Positions 41,601 to 49,799 are shown, counted from the first letter of the stretch. The stretch: 64,000 bases of DNA from Euonymus europaeus (GCA_963580455.1 OY756958.1:21960501-22024500); one strand, 5' to 3'. Made by a program: numbers and translations. The notes: a model not told the origin generated them from the sequence alone.

Positions 41601-44600
41601 CCGTTTGTTTCAGTTGTCAAATCATATGCGAATTTTACTTTTGTCATCTGGAAGGGTTTCTAAGTTGGTGAACACTGTTAAATTACCTATTGCCTATTTC
41701 CTTTTCTTTCTCTCTTTCTTTTTTTTTTCCCCTTTTTTGGCTGTATGATTGGATTATGAAGCTAGTTAACATTTACGTCATTGTGGTGCCATGTATGCAA
41801 AATTTACTTAATGAACTAGAATTTTATTGCATATTAATCCTCCTTTTCTGTATTCTTTTGTCCTTGATGATGTATCTGGTTTATGGTATCCATGGTTGCC
41901 AATATCGTCATATTTACAGGAGATTGCGTGTGAGCATTGAACGAGATATGGGAGGGACCATTGCTGCACCCAAAACAATAAGGTTTTTTGTTCCCTATTG
42001 GATCATGAATGATTCATATCTGCCTTTGGCATACAGAGTAGTGGAAATTGAGCCGTCTGAGAACACAGATACAGATTCTGTTTCACTATCAAGAGCGGTG
42101 ATGTCTGCTAAAACTGCTTTCAAATATCCTACAAATTCAATGGATAGGAGACAGTCTGTGCCAAGGAGAAACCTACAGGTGCTTGAAGTCATAGAGGACA
42201 CCAGTCCAATGCCTAGTATGCTTTCTCCTCAAGAGTCTGCACGCCGAAGTGGTGTGGTTCTGTTTCCATCTCAAAAAACTGCATATCCCTCTTCACGTGT
42301 GGGTATTGCTGTTGCTATTCGCCATTCTGAAATTTTCAGCCCTGGAATCTCTCTTCTGGAGCTTGAAAAGAAGGTGATTCAGGATGATGTTCCGTGACTT
42401 GTTTTTTCTTCAGACATATGTCTTATTTCTCATAATGCTTTGGGGGATAATGTTTTAGTTTCAAATCACACTGCTTCTTCATTAGAAAATAATTACATTC
42501 CCTTTTCATAAAAAAGAATCACAATTCTTCTAGTTTTTTTTTCCTTGAGTTATGATGCTGATTTAAAATTCTCTTCAGGAACGGGTTGATGTTAAGGCAT
42601 TCAGTTCTGATGGGTGTTACTACAAGCTTTCAGCATTGTTGAATATGACTTCGGACAGGACAAAGGTTCAATTTCATTATCTTGTCATGTGTTCATATTT
42701 CCATGAGTTATGACATTGTTGTGAATTTTGCTTGAAGCCACTTGTTTCCATCATCAATTTTACATTATAGAGAGCATGGGTGATTTTTGTTTGTTTGTTG
42801 GACATTAAAGAATGGTTATGAATATGATTAAGCAGTTTCATTGAATTCATAGACAGCTGGAATTTGCTCATGCATAATGCTTTTCTCATATACAACTTCT
42901 CCACTAGTGACTTCTATCTGATGGCTGCCATTCAGGTGGTTCATTTTCAGCCACATACGTTGTTTATGAATCGGGTTGGTTGCCGTATCTGCCTCCAGCA
43001 GTGTGATTCTCACTTGATGGAGTGGATTCATCCTACCGAACCTCCAAAACTATTTGGCTGGCAGTCCTCTGCTAAAGTTGAGCTCATGAAGGTCTGTGCT
43101 ACAGAGAGTTTATAATACTGGAATATGTTTCCGTTTCTGTATAGATAAGTGTATGCTTTGACTTAGTGGTGGAATTTGTTGTATGTTCTATTTGTTTCAG
43201 TTGCGCATTGATGGATACAACTGGAGTACACCATTTAGTGTTAGCAATGAAGGTGTGATGCGCATTTCTTTGAAGGACAATAATGGAAGCAATGAACTTA
43301 AGTTACGAGTTGAAGTAAGAAGTGGAACGAAGAGCTCACGCTATGAAGTTATTTTTCGACCTAACTCATTGTCATGTCCCTACAGGTTAGATTTATTACA
43401 ATAATTCTGGAGACCTTCCAGTCTGGATACCAATGAGATTAGTTGTTACTGTTTTTGGCAGGGTTTAGAAATATTTATTTCAGGAATTTACTTTAGTAAA
43501 TTCTTGTTATATATTAAACTAGTTTTTATTCCCCTAATCATAACTAACATGCTACCAACAGGATTGAAAATCGTTCCATGTTTTTGCCCATTCGTTTCCG
43601 GCAAGTGGGTGGTGGCAGTGATGCTTGGCGCTTTCTTCTTCCTAACTCAGCAGGTTCCTTTTTATGGGATGATCTCAGTAGGCAACATGTGCTGGAACTC
43701 CTTTGGGATGGAGCTGACCCATTGAAGTCAGAGAAATACAACATTGATGAGATTTGTGATCACCAACCTGTCCATATGGCTGGAGGGCCTGCTAAGGCTT
43801 TACGTGTTACAATTTTTAAGGAAGACAAAACAAATGTTGTTAAAATAAGTGACTGGATGCCAGAAAACGAGTCTGCAACACTCCTGTCCAAGAGAAGTCA
43901 ATATGCACCATCACAGCTTGCTGGGATTGCTTCTGAACAACAATCACTCTCAGCCACGGATAGTGAATTTCATGTTATTGTTGAGCTTGCTGAACTTGGA
44001 TTATCCATTATAGACCATACACCTGAGGAGATATTATACTTATCAGTGCAGAATCTGCTTTTGGCTTATTCCACTGGCATGGGCTCTGGGTTCAGTAGGT
44101 ATTATTTGCTTTCCATTCTTTATTGCTGTGAATAAATTTGTGGTCCTTAAAGCCATCTACATTTAAAATCTTTTGGCAGTCTACATAATTATATGATCAT
44201 TAGGGAGTGTTAATTTTGGTAGTCTTATTTGGTTATGTGGTTCTCCTGTAAAATTCTTGTCATCTCCTCATGAAAATCTCTTCTTCATAAAATCTTTTCG
44301 GTATGGATTCATAATCTTGAATGGAGCAATATTTTGAAGATGAGACTAGATGCCACCTTTTGAACAGTATGGTTATGTATGAAATCATGGTATGGTTCTT
44401 GTTCTGGTTGTTGGATCCCTGTAATCAGCGGTTAATTCAGTTGTTCAATTCATTTTCAATTTTCAATTTCTCATGGACCACCACAGTGTTGTTTATGTGC
44501 TAGGGTGGTTGACAGCTTTCCATCTTGAAGTTTGAGGTTTTTTTAGTCTCCCCATTTGATTTTCCTAGTAATGCAGCTAGCTTGCAAGCTTTAAACTTGG

Positions 44601-47600
44601 TATAAATCTACTTTCAGGAGATGACCTGCATAGGCATCCATAAAAGAGCTGTTAAAGAGATCAAGTTGCCTTGGATACTGGATCAGTTGCTAGTTTTTGT
44701 TTCCGAGCTTGTGAGCTGAATTGCTGAATTAAAACTTCCACATTTCTGTTTATTACAGGTTCAAATTAAGAATGCATGGATTACAAGTGGATAACCAGTT
44801 ACCATTAACTCCAATGCCAGTTCTTTTCCGGCCACAGAGTGTTGAGAATCAGGATTATATCTTGAAATTTTCCATGACATTGCAATCAGATGGGTCATTA
44901 GATCTTCGTGTTTATCCATATATTGGCATAAGCGTGAGTATTTTAAATTTTAACTGTTTATGTTTTAAGTTCATAAACAAGTTCAATTCTTGAAAACAGT
45001 TTCCTCACGTATTATGTGGGGTAAGTCTCCACATATTATGTGGGTAAGGTTGGTGTACAACCTATCAGTCACCGACCCCGTCCACTGCAGAAGCATTGTG
45101 CGCAGAAGTTGTTTACTTTTTTCTTAATGTTGTTAGTTTTAGCTATCTTATTTTTATGCTGATTCTCTTTCTTGGTTTCAATTAGGGACCTGATAATTCT
45201 CCTTTCCTAATTAATATTCATGAACCCATTATTTGGCGCCTTCATGAGATGATCCAGCTAGTCAACCTCAGTAGATTGTATGATTCCCAAACAACTGCTG
45301 TTTCAGTTGATCCAATAATTCAAATTGGGTATGCAAGAATCTGTCTTCAACCGCAGCTCTGAAATTACAATTTTTCTCTGTATTTCTTTAGATGTTATCT
45401 TATATAATTTCCTTGCATTACAGTGTGCTTAACATCTCAGAAATTCGATTCAAAGTTACAATGGCTATGTCACCTAGTCAACGGCCAAGAGGGGTACTTG
45501 GCTTTTGGTCTTCCTTGATGACTGCCTTGGGGAACACTGAAAATATGCCTGTAAGCATAATGGCTGCTCCTTATGATCCTGAGCTTAGAGATTCACTACA
45601 AAAAACTAAAATCTCACATTTTCTTTGCTGAATACCCTTTTTTGTTAACTAATAAAAATTTAGGAAAAATCGCTAACTGGTGAAAAAGAATTTGTTACTC
45701 TGTGTTTAGAATTTGTTTTTTAGGGGAAATTTTTACATTCAATCCAGAACACATTGGTCATCAAATTAGCCCTATTACACAGAGAAATCCTGCTCTTCAC
45801 TTTCATTGTAAGGTGTAATACTTAAAAAGATTCTGTATGTTTTGAAGTGGACAAAAAAATTTGGATGTCCAGATACAAAAATTGTGTTCTTTGGATCAAA
45901 GGAATGTGAACATTTGAATTTCTGTTGCTACTCTCATCCACTGAGCATACCACTTAGTTTCTAAAATGTGTGTTAGAGAACTGATTTCCAAGCCTAATTA
46001 GTTTTGCTCGATTTTTTCTGTTCAGAAATACAAATTAATGGGCAAAATGACCCTTGACATATCCCTTTGTTCTGTGCTTTCTTTGAGTCCTTAAAACTTT
46101 TACTCAAAATTTCCATGCATTTTTCATTATTTATTGAAAAAGATGTGTTGTTGATGCTAATCAGGTGAGGATAAATCAAAGATTTCATGAGAATGTGTGC
46201 ATGAGGCAGAGTACAATGATTAGTAATGCTGTTTCAAACATGAAAAAAGATCTTCTTGGCCAACCTCTTCAATTGCTTTCTGGTGTTGATATATTGGGCA
46301 ATGCAAGCAGTGCACTCGGTCATATGAGTAAAGGAGTAGCTGCCTTGTCAATGGACAAGAAGTTCATTCAAAGTCGACAAAGAAAGGTTTGCTCCAATAT
46401 TAATGTTATTTATATTTTCTTTCCACATATGACCCATTGAACATGGCCAAGATCTTATATTCTGGATCATAAGCACCGAATATTGAACTCCTAGATGTCT
46501 TCTGGTGTGATTCTCTATTATGAAAGTTATACAGAATGTTGTGGTCAATGAATGTAGGTATACAAATAGGGCTGGCCTTGTAAGAGCTAATTCCTTTTGT
46601 TGACTTATTAGTTATATAAAGTTATCTAGCATTATTATTTTTAAATTACTCATGCATATTGTAGGGATGTTGAAATTAAGCCTGTCATGAAACGTGTGGT
46701 CCTGAAAGAATATGGAATTGTTGTTTGTCAACCTTGAACACATTCTATTAAAGTTGTCTATGTTTTATGGTTTCTCATGGAAATTTGGAAAACTTTTTTC
46801 AAGGAAATTTTGACCAACATATGGCTTTCTAAGATATGATGTACTTTTCTTTTGTTAATTTCTTGGAGTATTTTGGCTAGTTTTTCATTCATGACAAATT
46901 TATTTTCAGTAGCGTACTCATCATCATGTTGGTAATGCTGCTGTCACACACGTGACTGCCACCTACCTCGTATCAAGATGCATACCTGATGAAATGTTTT
47001 ATGGGGCTGTTGTACGAGTTTCTTTTCATTATTCTGCCAGCTTTTCCTGGTTACTATTGAGTTTTGTGATATTAATATATTATCCATATCCAATTTTTCT
47101 GCTTTGTCCAGCCATTGCATCATACTCTAATTTTTCTCTAAATAGTATTGATTTTTTCCTCTAGTAGGTTGTATTCCCTTACTCTACATGTTTTGCATAG
47201 TACTTTGTTTGGGCCGCTTCTCTTTCACATAAAGCACTCATGCATGTCAGCTATAGTTTGAATATTTGTTCACTTTCTCATTAGCTTGCTATTTTTGGCA
47301 GGAGAACAAGGGTGTAGAGGACTTCGGTGATGTTATTAGAGAGGGCGGTGGAGCTTTTGCAAAAGGACTGTTTAGAGGAGTCACTGGCATATTAACTAAG
47401 CCTCTTGAAGGTGCAAAATCCTCTGGTGTTGAGGGTTTCGTTCAGGGTTTTGGAAAAGGAATAATTGGAGTAGCCGCACAACCTGTTAGTGGGGCTTTAG
47501 ATTTTTTGTCGAAAACTACTGAAGGTGCCAATACCTTGAGAATGAAGATAGCATCTGCTATTGCTTCAGATGAGCAGCTGCTTCGAAAGAGACTGCCTCG

Positions 47601-49799
47601 TGTGATTAGTGGTGACAATTTGCTCAGACCATATGATGAGTATAAGGCTAAGGGACAGGTATGTGCTTGCCACTTTGTGTTTGTGTGTTAGCATATGTGG
47701 CCATGCGCTAGGTCTTGCCAACTTATTCTATTATTAGGTGGAAAACTTATGTGTGTGCGGGCCTAAAAATCTGAGTTTTGGCTCCAAAGGGCAAGTTTGT
47801 ATGGTGTCATTCTCAGTTACCTAAAAAAAATTTGTACCCCATTGGAGAGGTTACTTGTCAATAAACTTAATGTAGCTCCACATTAATAGAGTGAGCTGCT
47901 TGGCTTGTTAGATTCTCCGCTGTGGAAGGTTTTCACATACAGCATGTGCTATGCTTCGAAAATTGGTTTTCCCACCTGAAATGCAGATATGGTATGTTAT
48001 AGTGGTAACAAATATGACTTATATTTAATCCTGGTCTGATGCAACTTTCTGTTGTAATATCCTCCTACAATACAACAAAAGTCTCAGTGAGTCGTGAGTT
48101 GCTTATTGTTATATTTTTCTTTAGCTTCATGCTCAATACACTTTCCTCACGGGTAGTTTGAAGATTGGTGAAGTAATGACCAAGTGGATTGAGTGCTGCT
48201 GAAATTGAATGGCCCCTCCTGTCTTATTTTGAATAGCCCAAGTTGGATAACGAGCCTTAATCTCGGTCTTGGCTTCATGAATCCTTAGTCAGTTGGAAAG
48301 TTGCCTCTTGTATCTTTAATATGTAGAGCTTTGGAACTTTGTATTCCTTTTTTACTGAACTCAACAAGCATATGTTCTTTCTTGCATCTCCTTATTATTA
48401 ATTGCTAAATGATTTGATATTCTGGAGTGTAATATTTAAAGGCCAACCAAGGAGTTGTCTGCCTAGTGGTAGCTTGCTACTTAGGACTTGAACCAAGGGA
48501 AAGATCTCTTGAATCCCCTCTCACACTGATAATAAATAATAAAAAGTTCATAACTCACAAATATGTATATATATATATAAGCCATAATTGATGCTATAAC
48601 CTGTTCTGTGATGGCATTTGTTTGTTCACTAGCTGCCATGTCTGTGCTTTGCATTTTTTTCACTTTTAAGTTTCAAATTTGCTGATCAACTTCAACAAAA
48701 ATCTGATCCCTTCTTCATTGTTTTCATCATGAAGGTTATATTACAGCTGGCAGAGTCGGGATCATTTTTTGGTCAGGTTGATCTGTTTAAAGTAAGGGGA
48801 AAATTTGCCCTATCAGATGCTTACGAAGATCACTTTATACTGCCAAAGGGAAAAATCCTGGTCGTCACTCATCGAAGAATCATACTGTTGCAAGTAAGCC
48901 GAGTTAGCTTGCTAGTAGTGTGTTGTGTGTTGTGTGCTGTCAGTAGCATAATGAAAAATATCATGAGCTAATCTTTCTACCCTTCCATTCTTCACGGCCC
49001 AGAAGGCCAAGACTGAATATCTTTCCATGTTTTTTCAGCAACCCAACAACATCATTGCACAGAGGAAGTTCAGTCCTGCAAAAGATCCTTGTTCTGTATT
49101 GTGGGATCTGCTGTGGAATAACTTGGTTACAATGGAGTTGACTCATGGAAAGAAAGACACTCCAAAGTCCCCTCCTTCACGGCTTATACTTTATTTAAGG
49201 ACTAGGCCAACAGAAATCAAGGAACAAGTTCGTATTATAAAATGTAGCCCTGAATCCCATCAGGCTCTTGAGGTTTACTCATCCATTGACAGGGCAATGA
49301 ACACATATGGACCAAATCTATCCATGGTAAGTGCTATGACATTTATGTACTCTTATTATCTCGGCTTCAGTAGAAAAAGTATGTAATGCTTTGGAAAGCT
49401 TCAGTCCTTATAGTATGTAATGCTTTGGAAAGGTTCAGTCCTTTTTTTAGCAGACTTAGGAAGGCATAGATGGGCATGCCTGTGATTTCTGAATTTTGAA
49501 ATCTGAAAAAGTATGTGTTGCTTAGCAGACTTTGGGCAACTCTCGTTGTTGTCAATTGAACTTTTGACTTGCATGTTGTTAGGTCCTTTTGAAGAATCGA
49601 GGTTTTTGAGTCGATACAAACTGATTCTGCAATTTTCTATCAGGGAACGCCAAAAAAGCAAGCAACAAAACCATATTCACCAATAGCTGATGGTTCCAGT
49701 AATGAACTTGCTTCGAAAGATGATATTTGCACCTGGACGACTCCACAGATTCCGGTACCAGTCCCTCTAAGTTCAACATTTGGCAGTAGCACAACTTGA
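334..49799 (+). CDS. VPS13: VPS13-family bridge-like lipid transfer protein (PH- and C2-containing plant type), whole gene
   Basis: A giant gene of 62 coding exons whose phases all join in one frame, giving about 4,145 residues. I recognise it by similarity to the plant VPS13 homologue with an internal PH domain (about 4,200 residues in Arabidopsis, VPS13M1 type). Domain order: chorein N-terminus (1-110), long beta-groove region, PH (about 842-947), VPS62/DUF946-like repeats (about 2018-2345), C2 (about 2640-2745), SHR-BD/VAB-type adaptor region (about 3040-3420), VPS13 C-terminal helices (about 3753-3945) and a C-terminal PH-like domain (3946-4094). Known for the family: a hydrophobic groove that moves bulk lipid at organelle contact sites. 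The start at 334 has a gccgccATG context and begins with the conserved MFEAH. All introns are GT-AG. I saw no frameshift or stop, so the gene looks functional despite heavy intron invasion. Exon coordinates are in the block entries below. The exact paralogue is inferred. Confidence 0.95.
3994..4171 (+). mobile_element. tRNA-derived SINE (Au-like), intron 6
   Basis: Box-A-like TGGTCCAGTGGTAGAG lies about 4004 and a box-B-like GATTCAATTTC about 4057, the internal pol III promoter layout of a tRNA-derived SINE. The 3' part reads TGTGGGGTAAGGTCTGCATGCATCC in spirit (ATGTGGGGTAAGG then TGCATGCATCCTGTC), followed by a GAGCCTGTGCATAGGAG tail and a short T run at 4165-4170, which resembles the plant Au SINE 3' end. 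I did not find a convincing target-site duplication. Confidence 0.6.
4340..4800 (+). repeat. Diverged direct repeat, copy 1 (intron 6)
   Basis: This stretch shares collinear blocks with 5780-6235: GTTTGCAT, the TCTGGTGGT/TCTAGTGGT step, an AAACAAAAA-GGAAA run, ATGTTATCAGATTTGACTT, GGTTCTTTT and GGTGTGTAG, then weaker matches down to GAATGCTGAAAATATG/GAATGATGAAAATATG. The two copies lie on either side of exons 7-8. Nature unknown; it is an old mobile-element pair or an intronic duplication. Confidence 0.55.
5697..7169 (+). other. VPS13 intron 8
   Basis: A 1.47-kb GT-AG intron. It contains the second direct-repeat copy and otherwise AT-rich sequence with no gene, RNA or further element that I can support. 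Confidence 0.6.
5780..6235 (+). repeat. Diverged direct repeat, copy 2 (intron 8)
   Basis: Partner of the block at 4340-4800 in the same orientation; see there for the shared motifs. The copies are heavily diverged by substitutions and small indels, so the event is old. No coding potential seen. Confidence 0.55.
7170..16196 (+). CDS. VPS13: VPS13 exons 9-19: N-terminal groove repeats
   Basis: Exons: 7170-7271, 7365-7565, 7887-8044, 8238-8396, 8907-8999, 9134-9485, 9759-9872, 11739-11834, 11954-12021, 15770-15890, 15966-16196 (residues 205-769). Recognised stretches are SPINGVLKYHRLGN, HAKVESVKSKEAAEQRRLKK, RFYGLSAPEGSLAQSVSSE, KRSNAVSPTVALETANALQ and FALDIDIDAPKVKVPVRT. This is the extended rod of repeating beta-groove modules. 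Intron 15 (1.9 kb) and intron 17 (3.7 kb) are swollen by mobile elements, while the exons on both sides stay intact and in phase. Confidence 0.93.
10326..10717 (+). mobile_element. TRIM-like miniature LTR retrotransposon, intron 15
   Basis: Two nearly identical direct repeats, 10326-10452 (127 bases) and 10589-10717 (129 bases), both begin TGATGCAGTGCACCC and end CCATCA, i.e. TG...CA as LTRs do. They flank a 136-base noncoding middle. A purine tract, AAAGGGGGAGGGAGT, sits directly before the right repeat as a polypurine tract should, so the element is on the + strand. The primer-binding site after the left LTR (TTGGTGGCCC...) matches no tRNA I can name. Flanks gctgg and gccga agree at 3 of 5 bases, so the target duplication is decayed or absent. 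The repeats contain the TCCCACATCGG motif common in plant short LTRs. Confidence 0.75.
12330..13020 (-). mobile_element. Truncated, internally inverted L1-type LINE fragment, intron 17
   Basis: On the minus strand, 12390-12900 encodes a broken C-terminal reverse-transcriptase zinc-binding (zf-RVT) region: FSVSSLCKEL, then MDNLQRMGW, then QLVPMSVMWIIWIERNN, all landmarks of plant L1 LINE ORF2. The 3' end lies at about 12340-12360, where T-rich sequence would be the poly(A) side. To the right, 12905-12960 encodes SFIRDEQDWEAEMFTEF on the plus strand; in intact elements this sits immediately upstream of the FSV-SFY segment. The two halves are therefore inverted relative to each other. Multiple stops and frameshifts; non-functional. 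Confidence 0.65.
13021..15769 (+). other. VPS13 intron 17, remaining 3' part
   Basis: AT-rich intron sequence of about 2.7 kb. Apart from the short reverse-transcriptase remnant at 13665-13760 I see no gene, RNA or recognisable element. It is probably old decayed transposon DNA, because the neighbouring part of the intron is LINE-derived. Confidence 0.5.
13665..13760 (+). mobile_element. LINE reverse-transcriptase remnant, intron 17
   Basis: The plus strand reads MIKEEILKDVIEFYTSIKRG followed by a few degraded residues and a stop, resembling the W-IKED-L-VF-EFH segment of plant L1 reverse transcriptase. The match is short, so the call is tentative. It may belong to the same scrambled LINE as 12330-13020. 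Confidence 0.35.
16321..17599 (+). CDS. VPS13: VPS13 exons 20-23: internal pleckstrin-homology domain
   Basis: Exons: 16321-16548, 16637-16746, 16932-17028, 17501-17599 (residues 770-947). From about residue 842 the protein reads ILVWKGIGNSMATWHPCFLV, then LSGLYLYVLESE and the terminal WVLEFQDEEEKAAWLKGLVQ, a typical PH fold: a first strand with a tryptophan-lysine pair and a closing amphipathic helix with its conserved tryptophan. The internal PH domain separates this plant subgroup from the plant VPS13 forms that lack it and from animal VPS13. It probably binds phosphoinositides or a protein to choose the membrane, which is inference. Confidence 0.92.
17681..25501 (+). CDS. VPS13: VPS13 exons 24-32: mid-groove region
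   Basis: Exons: 17681-17821, 18251-18319, 21249-21719, 21816-22127, 22256-22387, 22459-22572, 22765-22949, 25176-25284, 25358-25501 (residues 948-1506). Conserved landmarks are KLHSLKIKDELQ, QMSIRMSKLEFFCNRPT, LLGYGKNRVVFNLKMNVDSV, HPSSLSIEGTLGNLRLCD, VDKVGGFEWLIQK and LGINMSVGIDGAVGKPMIR. Exon 30 must end at 22949, inside codon GA/T, to keep phase with exon 31. An ORF that simply reads on past 22949 is intronic. Introns 25 (2.9 kb), 30 (2.2 kb) and 32 (3.8 kb, just after this block) carry the mobile elements listed separately. Confidence 0.92.
17944..18155 (+). mobile_element. tRNA-derived SINE (Au-like) with target-site duplication, intron 24
   Basis: Body 17964-18135: box A TGGCGTAGTGGTAAGG, box B GGTCACAAGTTCAATTTT, then TCGGGGTAAGGTATGCATAC, a GCCCACTGTGGGAGCCTTGTGCATGG-type tail (18095-18120) and a T run. 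The body is flanked by aattttaaagaggataaaa (left, from 17944) and aattttgaagaagataaaa (right, from 18136), 17 of 19 identical, a clear retroposition duplication. This is the best preserved SINE in the window. Confidence 0.85.
18571..19065. repeat. Two diverged copies of a TRIM/LTR-like repeat, intron 25
   Basis: Copy A (about 18571-18790) and copy B (about 18874-19060) share GAGTACCC/AAGTACCC, TGACGAGGGTGG, TGTCC(C/T)ACATCGC, an AAATATTATA-like block, TTTTGAGGGCTCAAAGATGG/TTTTAGGGCTCAAAGATGGG and GAGAAGCAA/GAAAAGCAA. The arrangement (two direct copies with a short GC-rich spacer and the TCCCACATCG motif) resembles the TRIM in intron 15, but the copies are more diverged and I could not define exact ends. 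Confidence 0.5.
19853..20005 (+). mobile_element. tRNA-derived SINE (Au-like), intron 25
   Basis: Box A ATGACTCAGTGGCAAGG at about 19861, box B GTCAAGGGTTCAAATCCT at about 19899, then GTGGGAGTAAGGCTGCATAC and a CACTGGGGAGCCTTTTGT tail. It is the same family layout and orientation as the intron 24 copy. The 3' end is uncertain and no clear target duplication was found. Confidence 0.7.
20434..21159. mobile_element. TIR DNA transposon with possible captured gene sequence (MULE/Pack-MULE-like), intron 25
   Basis: The left end TTGGGTGGGGCTATCTTCAC and the reverse complement of the right end TTGGGTGGGGCTATCTACAG begin terminal inverted repeats of about 45 bases, which continue with diverging but alignable sequence. 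The 0.63-kb interior is richer in GC than the introns around it and holds several short open frames on both strands (such as 20614-20796 on minus and 20696-20941 on plus) plus a TATATAAAGGAATTGGGGC-like stretch read on minus. No transposase is present. A captured host fragment is inference; I do not recognise its source, and a 9-bp target duplication could not be seen. Confidence 0.6.
23269..23793. mobile_element. 525-bp foldback (hairpin) element, intron 30
   Basis: The left arm starts TTGTTGAGGCGTAATTTC and the reverse complement of the right end starts TTGTTGAGGCGAAATTCC. The two arms can be aligned along their whole length: GCTTGTGGTGGAGACC, GAAATTATGCT, TTTTGTCAG and GTGAACCC-TTACCTTATTAAAGGT near the middle. 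Only about 20 bases (around 23535-23555) are left as a loop. No coding capacity. It is probably a MITE/foldback element. The intron is transcribed with VPS13, so the RNA could form a very long hairpin. Confidence 0.75.
23923..24439. mobile_element. hAT-like MITE, intron 30
   Basis: The left terminus TAGGGACAAAGTGGGCATGG and the reverse complement of the right terminus TAGGGATAAAAGTGGGTGGC form imperfect inverted repeats starting TAGGG, as in plant hAT elements. The interior is rich in GGCTCGGCCC-type words and has no ORF. Flanking 8-mers atggatat and gtgggaat agree at 5 of 8 positions, a possible eroded 8-bp duplication. Confidence 0.5.
25790..28830 (+). mobile_element. Decayed RTE-type LINE, intron 32
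   Basis: A non-LTR retrotransposon read in several shifted frames. The 5' region at 25795-25960 has the TGACGCGCTGCATTGATCC words typical of these elements. The endonuclease follows: GLDESTKKQFWEEFDKSF (about 26300), LIVYTEAMSLGYVERTR, then MINTRVMKRESDSFTF (26690) and MIPRESVVVD (26815). After a nested insertion (27186-28036) come NHVKCIQDINYRVLVKDAEI (about 28155), KRRRRRLNELLIGG-like (28220) and a degraded reverse transcriptase ending near a Y-x-x-G-E-C motif at 28720. Many stops and indels; old and inactive. Confidence 0.75.
27186..28036. mobile_element. Nested TIR element (MITE-like) inside the RTE LINE
   Basis: The left end AGAGCGTTTGGTTTGTGTTT and the reverse complement of the right end AGAGGGTGTTTGCTTTGCTG form an imperfect terminal inverted repeat. 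Looser inverted similarity continues for over 100 bases (for example GAAAAATGCATTTGG inside the left end versus AAAATGCATTTTTG in the complement of the right). The interruption falls exactly between the endonuclease and reverse-transcriptase parts of the LINE frame (YETTK / SSQVEAKKVI), showing that it inserted later. No transposase. The target duplication is unclear and the superfamily not assigned. Confidence 0.6.
29300..34560 (+). CDS. VPS13: VPS13 exons 33-41: distal groove and VPS62/DUF946-like repeats
   Basis: Exons: 29300-29575, 29734-30408, 30959-31174, 31789-31892, 32297-32592, 32787-32871, 33065-33763, 33886-34204, 34402-34560 (residues 1507-2449). Exon 34 holds SYRMTSLSETDLYVTIPRFS and PDFLLAVGDFFVPALRAITG. 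Exons 37-40 contain repeated tryptophan/proline modules: NFDRLWVSPK, then SIWMPVAPPGYAALGC, NFERIWWDKGGDLRRPVSIW and FFWFPIAPPGYASLGC. These match the VPS62/DUF946 (plant-VPS13 insert) repeat type. Exon 39 (699 bases) is one of the largest in the gene. The domain's role is not established from sequence; it sits between groove and C2 modules. Confidence 0.92.
29622..29660. repeat. Compound microsatellite (TA)n(TATG)n
   Basis: A TA run from about 29622 to 29639 passes into five TATG units ending at 29660, in intron 33. Likely length-polymorphic. Confidence 0.9.
34659..39962 (+). CDS. VPS13: VPS13 exons 42-47: linker and C2 domain
   Basis: Exons: 34659-34822, 34928-35108, 35209-35475, 35575-35781, 38193-38247, 39832-39962 (residues 2450-2784). 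The stretch from about residue 2640, beginning VVVQIVEAKVLPIIDDGNS and running through KWNELFIFEVPRK to LEVEVTNLSAKAGKGEVVGA, has the strand pattern of a C2 domain including the WNE/xFIFEV core. C2 domains bind phospholipid, often with calcium. The classic paired aspartates are only partly present (IIDDGNS), so calcium dependence is uncertain. Introns 45 (2.4 kb) and 46 (1.6 kb) interrupt the domain. Confidence 0.9.
35782..38192 (+). other. VPS13 intron 45
   Basis: A 2.4-kb intron. Apart from the possible B-lectin fragment at 36931-37130 it holds AT-rich sequence, including ACACGATT/ACACGTGTTAGATACG words around 36530-36570 that recall, in reverse orientation, GTGTCCGATACGTGTTGGAG at 26562-26582 and may be a shared repeat. 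No gene is supported. Confidence 0.5.
36931..37130 (+). pseudogene. Possible G-type (B-)lectin receptor kinase fragment
   Basis: One plus frame reads SSELSSPDNTFSVNFSMS and, further on, VIYLWSYFQYPTDTIFNEGD. These resemble the SPN-TFSLGF start and the LWQSF-YPTDT-LPG end of the bulb-lectin domain of S-receptor-like kinases. The middle of the domain is missing, there is no start codon, and the composition (C/T-rich, higher GC) differs from the intron around it. If real, it is a captured or retro-inserted scrap. The match is from memory of motifs and is short, so confidence is low. Confidence 0.3.
38248..39831 (+). other. VPS13 intron 46
   Basis: A 1.6-kb very AT-rich intron. A stretch at about 38350-38545, beginning with a long T run, could be the 3' tail of a minus-strand retroelement, but I see no supporting protein similarity. 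No gene found. Confidence 0.45.
40074..44098 (+). CDS. VPS13: VPS13 exons 48-54: SHR-BD / VPS13 adaptor-binding region
   Basis: Exons: 40074-41036, 41118-41194, 41920-42373, 42579-42665, 42936-43091, 43201-43385, 43562-44098 (residues 2785 to about 3604). Exon 48 (963 bases) is the largest in the gene. Exons 49-50 encode KTIRFFVPYWIMNDSYLPLA and the ISLLELEKK stretch, diagnostic of the SHR-BD (DUF1162) family, first named for the plant SHRUBBY/SHORT-ROOT interaction and equivalent to the yeast VPS13 adaptor-binding (VAB) domain. This region recruits VPS13 to particular membranes through adaptor proteins in yeast; the plant partners are not visible here. EVIFRPNSLSCPYRIENRSM spans the exon 53/54 junction and confirms the splice. 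Confidence 0.92.
44759..49799 (+). CDS. VPS13: VPS13 exons 55-62: C-terminal helices and terminal PH-like domain
   Basis: Exons: 44759-44933, 45186-45328, 45424-45550, 46165-46386, 47302-47658, 48735-48893, 49039-49326, 49644-49799 (residues 3604-4145). Exons 58-59 read DLLGQPLQLLSGVDILGNAS and GGGAFAKGLFRGVTGILTKP, the conserved amphipathic C-terminal (ATG2-C-like) region that contacts lipid droplets or membranes in the family. Exons 60-61 (residues 3946-4094) form the terminal PH-like domain with VDLFKVRGKFALSDAYEDHF and the WDLLWNNLVTMEL strand. The last 51 residues are Ser/Thr/Pro-rich and end in SSTFGSSTT before TGA, matching the plant family terminus. Confidence 0.93.
45000..45122 (+). 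mobile_element. 3' fragment of an Au-like SINE, intron 55
   Basis: Only the SINE tail is recognisable: ATTATGTGGGGTAAG is repeated as ATTATGTGGGTAAGG, followed by CACTGCAGAAGCATTGTGCG and a T-rich end at about 45113-45122. The box A/B region is missing. The doubled TATGTGGG segment suggests a small internal duplication or two overlapping insertions. Confidence 0.5.

Noticed and set aside
48455..48540. tRNA-like words (CTAGTGGTAGC ... GGACTTGAACC) suggesting another SINE
   Set aside because: Box spacing is too short, no tail or target duplication; probably chance or a decayed scrap.
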